The position numbers and the translations under genes are program-made. The notes beneath the pieces are model-generated. The model saw only the letters and a program-made list of their open reading frames with translations. It searched no databases and had not been told where the DNA came from. DNA of 64,000 bases, from positions 1 to 64,000 of the forward strand of contig DATJGF010000185.1 in the NCBI GenBank assembly GCA_035495315.1, in the 5' to 3' direction. Source of the DNA: DATJGF01 sp035495315 (GTDB lineage Bacteria; Verrucomicrobiota; Verrucomicrobiia; Limisphaerales; UBA8199). Position 1 is the stretch's first letter. Every line of letters begins with the position of its first letter. This document shows, in pieces, positions 8,475 through 17,482 of the stretch.

Positions 8475-9107
8475 TCAGCGATCGCCATCGCCGAGCAGCC
8501 CCAGTTGGTTTACCGCCGCTATCGTTCGGTCAGGCGATTCCTGCAAAATAACCTGCCAACCGCGGTCCGCTGCCGGCGCGATGTTTTCAGGACGATCATC
8601 GATGTAAAGAATCTCGGCACCCGAGCGGCCACAAACCTTCTCGGCAACCTCGTAGATCTTCGCTTCCGGCTTCATCACCCCGTGCTCATACGAGAGAATG
8701 TAGCCGTCGAACTGGTTGAAAAATGGATAACTGCGCCGGATATGGCGAACGGCCAGGTCGTTGGTATTGGAGAGGATGAACGTGGGAATCCCGCGCTGCC
8801 GCACTGAAGAATGCAGGGTCACCATCGGTTCAATCGGCACAAAGATATCGCCGAAAGCCAGACTGAATTCCTCCAGATCTCCGCGGTAACCGGTAGCCGC
8901 GCAGACCTCGCGATAGAATTCTTCGCTGGTCAGAAATCCCATTTCGTATCGTAACAACAGCGGCGCCGCGCTAATCAAGCGCCCCAATTCCTCCGGCGTA
9001 ATTCGCCCCCGCGCGGCAATCCTGCGCACAGCAATCGCGTAGTCGAAATCGACGAGGACTTTGCCCAGATCAAAAATGACGACTTTGGGAAGGGTGACAG
9101 GAGTCAT
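8475..9107 (-). CDS. HAD-superfamily hydrolase, class IA
   Basis: Likely a soluble sugar-phosphate or similar phosphatase. From the ATG at 9107 (MTPVTLPKVVIFDLGKVL) it is 210 residues. HAD motif I appears as FDLGKVLVD (nucleophile Asp; the usual acid Asp is replaced by Gly, as in the YihX/acid-phosphatase-like branch), motif II as FILSNTN, the motif III lysine as KPE, and motif IV as LYIDDRPEN. The ORF extends upstream to 9158 but that part is translated from a TCCGAA-rich repeat and is unlikely to be native. It is the last gene downstream of recR, separated by a repeat-filled gap, and is convergent with the preceding gene. Confidence 0.85.
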   Translation of the reverse strand: MTPVTLPKVVIFDLGKVLVDFDYAIAVRRIAARGRITPEELGRLISAAPLLLRYEMGFLTSEEFYREVCAATGYRGDLEEFSLAFGDIFVPIEPMVTLHSSVRQRGIPTFILSNTNDLAVRHIRRSYPFFNQFDGYILSYEHGVMKPEAKIYEVAEKVCGRSGAEILYIDDRPENIAPAADRGWQVILQESPDRTIAAVNQLGLLGDGDR

Positions 9108-9112
9108 GGAAA

Positions 9113-9275
9113 AATCGGAAATCCGAAGACCGCAATCCGAACCAGATTTATGATCCAAAAACCAGGAATTTCAAACAGCGTGGCTTCAATCTCTTTTCCG
9201 TGCATTAACTGTGTTGATTCGGGCATTGCTGATGGGTGAGGTATTTCGGATTTCGACCTTCGGACTTCGGATGTA
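9113..9275. repeat. TCCGAA-type inverted repeat between recR and HAD gene
   Basis: Plus-strand GGAAATCCGAAGACC (near 9117-9131) faces TCGGATTTCGACCTTCGGA (near 9246-9264), forming imperfect arms of repeated CCGAAAT/CCGAAGT words. A single related fragment, TTTCGGATTTCGGA, occurs near 46247. The intervening 110 bases hold no gene. Confidence 0.5.
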
Positions 9276-9276
9276 C

Positions 9277-9879
9277 TTATTGCAACTCGCGCCTTCCCTC
9301 GAGCGCATGGCCTAGCGTGATTTCGTCGGCAAATTCCAGGCCAGTCCCTGCGGGTAACCCATGCGCGATGCGCGTAATTTTCAACCCGGGTCGTGCCACC
9401 CGCTTGGCGATATAAAAGCCGGTCGCATCGCCTTCTACGTCGGTGCTTAGCGCGAGCACGAGTTCCTGGATCGGTTCCTGACTCAGACGTGCCTCGAGTT
9501 CGCTGATACGCAGGTCTTCCGGCTCGACCCCGTTCAGGGGAGAGATCTTGCCGCCCAGGACATGATATTTGCCGCGAAATGTGCCGGATTTTTCGACGCT
9601 GATGATGTCGACCGGGCGTTCGACAAGGCAGACCAAAGCGGCGTCTCGCCGTGAGTCCGTGCAAATCGAGCACCTCGCGCTCTCTGTCAAAGCGCCGCAT
9701 ATTTCGCAGAAACGAACACGTTCGCGCGCGCTAAGAATCGCATTGGCCAATTCTTTCACCGAACCGGCTTCAGCCTGGACCAGGTACAGGGCAATCCGTT
9801 CCGCGGAGCGCGGGCCGATTCCCGGCAGTCTGCTTAACGCCGCGATGAGCAAAGTGACAGCTTCGGGCGTAAAAGGCAT
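9277..9879 (-). CDS. recR: Recombination mediator protein RecR
   Basis: RecR works with RecO to load RecA at single-stranded gaps. All landmarks are present in 200 residues: helix-hairpin-helix RLPGIGPRSAERIA (18-30), the zinc finger Cys58-x2-Cys61 and Cys70-x2-Cys73, and a Toprim domain with EKSGTFRGKYHVLGG and STDVEGDATGFYIA. It lies just after ybaB in the conserved dnaX-ybaB-recR order. The ybaB-recR gap carries an AACGTT-rich repeat. Confidence 0.97.
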   Translation of the reverse strand: MPFTPEAVTLLIAALSRLPGIGPRSAERIALYLVQAEAGSVKELANAILSARERVRFCEICGALTESARCSICTDSRRDAALVCLVERPVDIISVEKSGTFRGKYHVLGGKISPLNGVEPEDLRISELEARLSQEPIQELVLALSTDVEGDATGFYIAKRVARPGLKITRIAHGLPAGTGLEFADEITLGHALEGRRELQ

Positions 9880-9890
9880 GGGTGTGTGGA

Positions 9891-9929
9891 GCGTTAAACG
9901 TCGAAACGTTAGAACGTTGAAACATTAAG
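9891..9929. repeat. AACGTT-rich repeat
   Basis: A run of near-copies of AACGTYGAAACGTTAGAACG-like words immediately upstream of recR. It shares words with the inverted repeats at 307-453 and 47757-47846. It occupies the place where a ribosome binding site or promoter for recR might be expected. Confidence 0.5.
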
Positions 9930-9947
9930 GGTCACGAATAACGGGCT

Positions 9948-10259
9948 TTAACCAAGGCCCGGCAGATTGAAGCCGGCGGTGACTTTGCCCATCTCGGCGG
10001 TCGAAATCTCTTTGGCCTGTGTGAGGGCCTGGTTGGCAGCTGAGAGGATCATATCCTCCAGCAACTGCACGTCCGCAGGGTTAACCGCCTGGGGATCAAT
10101 CTTGATCGAGGCAATGGTGCCGTCGCATTTGGCGATCACCTTGACGGCGCCCCCGCCGCTGGTCGCTTCGACCGTGCGATTGGCGAGGTCATTCTGAATC
10201 TGTTCCATTTGCTGCTGCATTCGAGCAGCCTGTTTCATTAATTTGCCGATACTGGACAT
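9948..10259 (-). CDS. ybaB: YbaB/EbfC family nucleoid-associated protein
   Basis: A 103-residue DNA-binding protein typically forming a dimer shaped like tweezers. The helical N-terminus KLMKQAARMQQQMEQIQNDL and the following EATSGGGAVKVIAKCDG strand region are diagnostic. It starts 27 bases after the dnaX stop and precedes recR, matching the usual gene order, so co-transcription with both is likely. Confidence 0.95.
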   Translation of the reverse strand: MSSIGKLMKQAARMQQQMEQIQNDLANRTVEATSGGGAVKVIAKCDGTIASIKIDPQAVNPADVQLLEDMILSAANQALTQAKEISTAEMGKVTAGFNLPGLG

Positions 10260-10286
10260 AAGGAGCTTCAGTTGAGGAGATGATGA

Positions 10287-12062
<1,776 letters not shown>

Positions 12063-12153
12063 TGAAATTGCGATTTATGATTTACGATTTACGCGCCCGC
12101 GAGCGTTCAATATCGAGTCGCCGAACTTAACCAGCGGTCCAGGTAAAACGCAA

Positions 12154-12245
12154 GCCAGGGTGACCACGGCAGATGCAGAGCAAACTACCGTTGCTGCCTT
12201 CCGGCCCTGGCGGGGTTCGTAAGTCCACATTCCATGGGCCCTGGC
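12154..12245 (-). ncRNA. ffs: Signal recognition particle RNA, small bacterial type
   Basis: The minus strand carries the hallmark domain IV apical part GAACCCCGCCAGGGCCGGAA followed by GGCAGCAACGGTAG. The 5' GCCAGGG (12239-12245) pairs with the 3' CCCTGGC (12154-12160), closing a roughly 92-nt hairpin typical of 4.5S RNA. It binds Ffh to target membrane proteins. It lies just upstream of dnaX, an arrangement also found in Firmicutes. The exact ends are inferred from pairing. Confidence 0.93.
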
Positions 12246-12252
12246 AAGTGGC

Positions 12253-12281
12253 AATGTGGCGCAGCAAACAGCCACGTTCAA
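12253..12281 (-). promoter_or_regulatory. Candidate sigma-70-type promoter of ffs
   Basis: On the minus strand TTGAAC (12276-12281) is followed after 17 bases by CACATT (12253-12258). The -10 match is poor, but the predicted start falls at about 12246, exactly at the inferred 5' end of the SRP RNA, which is why it is listed. Confidence 0.35.
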
Positions 12282-12319
12282 GGAGAAACAAATCGGCAGG
12301 GCAATCTGTACTTTGCGTT

Positions 12320-13711
12320 CTAGTTTTCCAGCCAGCTGAGCTTCTCTTTGCTGGTTAAATACAGCAGGCCGAGAAGATGCACCGACAAGATAATGAGATA
12401 AAAGCTCAGGAAACTGAGCAGAGCCAGCATCCCAAGCATGCCGAGCAGCAATCCAACCGAATGCGTCATCCAGCCATCAGGGAAAAGGAATTTCATCAAA
12501 ACCCCACCCCAGAATTGCACTGCGGAGGAACATGCCAAAGGGATAAGACAAACCAGGTACTCAACGGGCGTTTTGATAATTGAAGGCACGACCAACAATG
12601 GGTTGGCGGCGGCGATGGAATCGAGAACTGCTGTCGCCAAAAACGCCATTGGGAAGTAAATGCCACCAAACCCAAGCGCAACCAGAAAGGCCAGCGCGCC
12701 GAAAGGCTCCTGGCTGACGCCCGCCCAAATCGCCACACCCAGTGCCGGAATAAAACAGCACAAAAACAGCCCAAACAGCCGAAAAAATGGCATTACGACG
12801 TCATCGACGAAATTGGTGATCCCGGGAAGGTCGGGCAATTCGCGATCGCCTGCAATAGTCGAGTGAATGATAGTCTGAAGATAGGTAAAGAGGTAACCAC
12901 CGGCAAATACTTCAAGAAGCACCGCAGACACTAAAGCGCGCAGACTGCCGAGTTGAAGCATGAGCCGGCCGACCTTTAGCAAGGTGACAATAACAATGCC
13001 AACCACCACTACGATTACACCAGCGCCCCGAACGGGGTAAAGGACGGCATCAGGTAATCGCTGGAAAAAGCCTTTCTCGGCCTTTGGTTGGAAGGATACC
13101 TGGACCGCTTGACAGTCGGCGCCGCAGTGTCGGCAGTATTTATGCGCAATGCCGCTGACGACTCGGGAGGTGACGCATACTTCACAAAAATAATGCTGGC
13201 ACTTCGGGCAAAAGAAACGACCGGCGGTTTTAGGGTGGAACCTGCAATTGCCAGCTGTATCCATTGAGGAGGCCCTACGTGGGGTTGAGGGCGCCGGCTT
13301 ATCGTGCGCAACAGGCAACGCAATTCGGGTAGTCCGCCTCGTCGTGTTGATTGTAAGGTTCGGCCCGGGTGGTTCAATTTGCGGACCCGCCGCAACCGTA
13401 GCACCCTCCTGAAGCGCCTGTGCCTCATCCGAATAATACTCGAGCTCCACGTTTCCAAGATGAATCGTGTGGCCGCCGCGGAGCTTTGTTTCGGTGATTA
13501 AACTCCGATCGACAAAAGTGCCATTGGTCGAGCCGAGGTCTTTAATCCATACGGAATTGTCATCGACCAGGATTTGGCAATGCCTGCCCGAGACTGAAGC
13601 ATCCGCGATGGTCCAATCATTGGCAGCATCCCGCCCGAGGGAGTTGGTGCCGGGCTTGAGCTGGATTTCCCAAGCCTCCGCCGAATGGGGGTTTACGACC
13701 AGCCGTGGCAT
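12320..13711 (-). CDS. FHA-domain / zinc-binding / Yip1-like membrane protein
   Basis: A 463-residue protein with three parts. Residues about 1-95 form a forkhead-associated domain (LGRD, SVSGRHCQI, KDLGSTNGTFVD), which binds phosphothreonine peptides. Residues about 150-200 hold a B-box/zinc-ribbon-like cluster (CRFHPKTAGRFFCPKCQHYFCEVC is split over several Cys/His pairs, then CRHCG). From about 225 to the end there are several hydrophobic segments like Yip1-family membrane proteins. The architecture suggests a membrane-anchored reader of Ser/Thr kinase signalling; no kinase is nearby. It is upstream of ffs and dnaX but is separated from them by the RNA gene. Confidence 0.85.
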   Translation of the reverse strand: MPRLVVNPHSAEAWEIQLKPGTNSLGRDAANDWTIADASVSGRHCQILVDDNSVWIKDLGSTNGTFVDRSLITETKLRGGHTIHLGNVELEYYSDEAQALQEGATVAAGPQIEPPGPNLTINTTRRTTRIALPVAHDKPAPSTPRRASSMDTAGNCRFHPKTAGRFFCPKCQHYFCEVCVTSRVVSGIAHKYCRHCGADCQAVQVSFQPKAEKGFFQRLPDAVLYPVRGAGVIVVVVGIVIVTLLKVGRLMLQLGSLRALVSAVLLEVFAGGYLFTYLQTIIHSTIAGDRELPDLPGITNFVDDVVMPFFRLFGLFLCCFIPALGVAIWAGVSQEPFGALAFLVALGFGGIYFPMAFLATAVLDSIAAANPLLVVPSIIKTPVEYLVCLIPLACSSAVQFWGGVLMKFLFPDGWMTHSVGLLLGMLGMLALLSFLSFYLIILSVHLLGLLYLTSKEKLSWLEN

Positions 13712-13799
13712 GGAATTCGAAATTGCCGCAGCGTAACCTAAAATTGATCCTATTGTCTAGCCAAAAATCCTAGGCATGGGGACCTTGCAACGGGTTTAG

Positions 13800-16361
13800 C
13801 TATTGCGGTCTAACCACGGCCACCACGAACGCATCAGGCCGCAGATATTTCCGCGCGACCGTTTTTAATTCTTCGACGGAAACTGCCTCGTAACGGGCGT
13901 CTTCCTTCGCGCTATGCTCGTAGCCGAGCCCGTAAAGTTCGTCGAGCGCTACGGTCATCGCCAAGGTGCCGAGATCCTGTCTTGAGATCTTCTTTTGACC
14001 GATGACCTTGGCCTTTGCCCGGTTCAATTCCTCTTCGGTGAGCCCATCCTGGCGCAGCAGTTCGGCCTCAGCGAGCAGCTCTTTTTCAACCAACTCCGCT
14101 TTTTCCGGCATGGTGCCGACATAGAAAGTAAAGAAACCCGGAATCAGACCAGTGAAATTCTGAGCGCCAACATAATAAGCCAACCCCAGCTTTTCACGGA
14201 TCCGCAGGAACAGGCGCGAGCCCAAATCGCTACACGCCTCTTGAAGCAGTTCCAGAGCGTAGCGGTCAGGCTCGTGCAGCGTCGTGCCTCGATAGCCAAT
14301 CACCAGCACAGCCTGTTTCTTATCTCTCAATTCGGTAACTCGCTTGATTGAGGAGAGTTTGTCGGCTTCGGCCTTCGGTGAGGGTGTTGGGCCAGCTTGC
14401 CACGCATGAAACGCGCGCTCCACTGCAGCCAGAGCCTTTTTTTCGTCGATATCGCCGAAGATTGCGAGAACACCGTTATTAGGTGTAACACGGGATGAGT
14501 GGAAGTTTTTCAGGTCGTCAACCGTTAGCTGTGGGACGCTCGTCTCATTGCCCAAGGGATCCAGGCCATAGGCCTTGTTGCCAAATAGCGTGCGGCGCAT
14601 TGCCTTTGATGCGCTTTGCAGCAACTGGTCTCTTTGCGCGCGGATGCTGGCCAGTTGAACTTCCCGCTCCCGGTCCAGAGCACCCGATGGAAAGGTCGGA
14701 TTTAGCAGGACATCAGCCAGCAGACTCAGACCCTTGCCAAAATCTTCATTCATTACCTCGACGTTGACGCCAAAACTGTTGTTGCCGCCGTAGGTATCAA
14801 TGCTGCCGCCGACCGATTCGATTTCCCTTGCGATATCTTCCGCCGACCGGGATTGCGTCCCTTTGAGCAGAAGTTTGCTCATCAACTGCGTTATTCCATT
14901 ATCGTCTGGGCTTTCAACCAGGACGCCGCCCATAAAAACGGCTCGGAATTCGACAAACGGCAGCCGGTGGTCTTCTTTAAGCAACACCCGGAGTCCGTTG
15001 GGCAGATCGTACTTGCGAATGGGGTGTTCGATTAGGCTTTCGGTTGTCGTGGCGACTTTTGGCGTCGAGCCGCTCGGGAGCAGGCCGTACAGAGTGCGAT
15101 TTTCGGCGGTGAGGTAACGCTGTGCGACGCGCTGCAGCTCGGCAGGGGTAACGGTTTTAACCGCGGCCAGGTAGCGTTCGGAAAAGTTGAGGTCATTTGC
15201 GGTCAGCCAGTTGGCGCCGAGGTCCTGGGCCTGGCCTTGCATGGTTTTGCGGGTCGACAGGGTGCCTGCAATAAATTGCTTGATGGCCTTGCCCAACTCA
15301 TCAGCCGGAACGAGTGAAGTCTTCATCGCTTCGATCTCATGCAGAATTGCGTCTCGCGCCGCGGTAAATTTGGCGGAATCGCTGGTGACACTGACTCCAA
15401 ACAGGCCCGGAGCGCCGGGATTATAAGTCCAGGCATCCACGGCGTGTACCAATGCCTTGGCCTCGCGGACCTGGCGATAAAGGCGGGAACTGCGGCCGTT
15501 GCCCAGGAGAGCGGCCAGCACATCCAAAACGGGAACGTCCGGATGGCTCAGTTGAGGGATGTGCCATGCCAGGTGGAAATAAGCCAGCTCGATAGGGGCT
15601 TCTTCTATGACTTCGCGCGCGGCGAGTTGCCTTGGTTCTTCAGGAAGCAAAACCGGCGGCATAGGTCTGGTTTTTGCCTTGGCGTAAGCCGTCCTGATCT
15701 GGTCAACGATTTCCTCCGATTTTACGTCGCCGGCGACGACGAAGAAGACGTTATTCGGAGCGTACTTTTCCTGGTAATACGCGCGGATATCTTCCGGCCT
15801 CAGTTCGTGAAAAATATCCGGGTAGCCAATAATGGTGAACCGGTAAGGGCTTTTGACGTAGGCCGTCTCAAACAATCGACGACTCGCCCGGCGGTTGGGG
15901 TCATCGACGTTCATATCCATCTCGCGGATGATGACCTGTTTTTCTTTTTCCATTTCGTCAGCTGGCAGACTCGCGTTCTGCATTATGTCACAAAGGATAT
16001 CAATGGCTACTCGGGCGCCGGTATTGGGGACATCGATGTGATACACCGTGCGATCAAAGGAAGTGTATGCGTTCATATAGCCGCCCGCTTCCTGCACTTC
16101 CTGATCAATGCGGCTGCCGGGGCGGGTGGTGGTCCCTTTGAAAAGCATGTGTTCGAGTACATGTGACATGCCGGCGCCAAGCCATTTACCCTCGTGGATA
16201 CTGCCCGCCATGCACCAGGCTTGCGCCGAAACCACAGGTGCACTGTGATCCTCGCGCACGATTACGGTCAGGCCGTTATCGAGCGTGCTTGTTTTAACGC
16301 CCGCCGGCACAGAAGGGATTTCGGCTTTACCGTTGGAAATGGGAGTAAGATGTTGGTTCAT
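13800..16361 (-). CDS. Tandem-domain M16 family zinc metallopeptidase
   Basis: An 853-residue fusion of two M16 (insulinase/pitrilysin) halves. The first half has the inverted zinc motif HVLEH (His67, Glu70, His71) and the downstream REMDM glutamate as third ligand. The second half, from about residue 440 (VRVLLKEDHRLPFVEF), has lost the motif: the equivalent reads QLMSKLLLKGT. This is the usual active/inactive pairing, here in one chain. There is no signal peptide, so it is predicted to be cytosolic, unlike many bacterial M16 pairs that are periplasmic. The start ATG at 16361 is not preceded by an obvious Shine-Dalgarno. It is downstream of the Minf_1886 gene. Confidence 0.92.
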   Translation of the reverse strand: MNQHLTPISNGKAEIPSVPAGVKTSTLDNGLTVIVREDHSAPVVSAQAWCMAGSIHEGKWLGAGMSHVLEHMLFKGTTTRPGSRIDQEVQEAGGYMNAYTSFDRTVYHIDVPNTGARVAIDILCDIMQNASLPADEMEKEKQVIIREMDMNVDDPNRRASRRLFETAYVKSPYRFTIIGYPDIFHELRPEDIRAYYQEKYAPNNVFFVVAGDVKSEEIVDQIRTAYAKAKTRPMPPVLLPEEPRQLAAREVIEEAPIELAYFHLAWHIPQLSHPDVPVLDVLAALLGNGRSSRLYRQVREAKALVHAVDAWTYNPGAPGLFGVSVTSDSAKFTAARDAILHEIEAMKTSLVPADELGKAIKQFIAGTLSTRKTMQGQAQDLGANWLTANDLNFSERYLAAVKTVTPAELQRVAQRYLTAENRTLYGLLPSGSTPKVATTTESLIEHPIRKYDLPNGLRVLLKEDHRLPFVEFRAVFMGGVLVESPDDNGITQLMSKLLLKGTQSRSAEDIAREIESVGGSIDTYGGNNSFGVNVEVMNEDFGKGLSLLADVLLNPTFPSGALDREREVQLASIRAQRDQLLQSASKAMRRTLFGNKAYGLDPLGNETSVPQLTVDDLKNFHSSRVTPNNGVLAIFGDIDEKKALAAVERAFHAWQAGPTPSPKAEADKLSSIKRVTELRDKKQAVLVIGYRGTTLHEPDRYALELLQEACSDLGSRLFLRIREKLGLAYYVGAQNFTGLIPGFFTFYVGTMPEKAELVEKELLAEAELLRQDGLTEEELNRAKAKVIGQKKISRQDLGTLAMTVALDELYGLGYEHSAKEDARYEAVSVEELKTVARKYLRPDAFVVAVVRPQ

Positions 16362-16483
16362 GAGGGGAGGTGCGTTGCGGTTGCACCTTTAAAGAGAATC
16401 GAAGACTGAAACAATTGCGCTGTTCTTTGCCCGTCCGGGTTCATGCGAGAGAGTCGTTGGAGCCGAGCTCCTAAACCAACCAC

Positions 16484-17275
16484 TTACCCTGCTTCGCCGG
16501 ATAGGCCGGCCGGCGCTGTGGCTGGGGCATCCTGTTTACTCGGCGGAAGGAAAGGTTTTCTGAAGGCATCGTAAAAATCATACCCGTCATCGAAATCCGC
16601 CCGGCTGTCAGTTTCAGTTTTTGCGAGTAACCCGGTGCTTTTGACTATATCCCGCGGAAAGGCATCTTCCAGCAACAAACGGTTGAGCCGCGCAAGATGA
16701 TTTCCGCGCAAGTTCATCCCGAGGAGCGCTTTGGTTTGGGTCGATAAAGAAACACCAGCGAAACGTTTTTCGCAGTAAAGGGGTTCACTGCGAATGATCC
16801 CGTTAAGAGTTTCGACCAAAACCGGCTCGACAGCATCGCGTTCAAGGGCGGTAAGCACCGCCAATCGAGAAGCCTCAGAAAAACGGGTCCAGAGAAATTG
16901 AGAGAGTGGATCCGGGTGTTGTTGCAGTTTTGCCGCAAAAGTTTGCGGGTCTACAAAGTCACCCACTGCAAAGGAATGCGCCCCGCCATTTTCGATCATG
17001 TTGAAGACGATTTCTCCAAAATCACGCGACGTATGGATTCCCCACTCGTTGAGGAGCATCATTGCCATCGGCCCAAATTCGCCAACCGCAAAGTCGCGAA
17101 TGCCGTCCAGCAATTCGTGGCCGCTGACGTGGCGGATGTCTTGGAGCGTGCGCTTGGCGATCGTCTGTTGGGTACGATCCAATGCTTCGCGCACAAAGTG
17201 GTACGCTTCGCGCTGGTAGCGCGGGTCCTTTGCGATGATAAGATCGATGGCTTCTTCGAAACTAACTTCGTGCAT
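16484..17275 (-). CDS. Minf_1886 family protein, Planctomycetes/Verrucomicrobia-restricted
   Basis: The start at 17275 gives MHEVSFEEAIDLIIAKDPRYQREAYHF, matching the beginning of the family I know as Minf_1886 or Verruc_Plancto-restricted protein. Conserved features seen are YHFVREALDRTQ, HVSGHELLDGIRDFAVGEFGPMA and LNEWGIHTSRDFGEIVFNMIE, giving a compact helical domain of about 150 residues. The function is unknown. The remaining 110 residues are less typical and end in an Ala/Pro-rich tail. The frame is open to 17344 but the extra part looks non-coding. Confidence 0.85.
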   Translation of the reverse strand: MHEVSFEEAIDLIIAKDPRYQREAYHFVREALDRTQQTIAKRTLQDIRHVSGHELLDGIRDFAVGEFGPMAMMLLNEWGIHTSRDFGEIVFNMIENGGAHSFAVGDFVDPQTFAAKLQQHPDPLSQFLWTRFSEASRLAVLTALERDAVEPVLVETLNGIIRSEPLYCEKRFAGVSLSTQTKALLGMNLRGNHLARLNRLLLEDAFPRDIVKSTGLLAKTETDSRADFDDGYDFYDAFRKPFLPPSKQDAPATAPAGLSGEAG

Positions 17276-17482
17276 TTTTAGAGCTTTGCTGGTTCGGCGG
17301 CCTGCGGTGGCGGATGGGCGGTGCGGTGCGCCTTCACAACCCAACCTGCAAGGAGCAAACCTAACACTATACAGAGAACCAGTTGTTCCTGCCTGGTCAA
17401 GCGGTTCACGTGACCTAATCTATCACGAATGGCCCAGGCTCACAATGCCCAGTTTGCGCTTAACCAGACGCTGGCAATTGGG

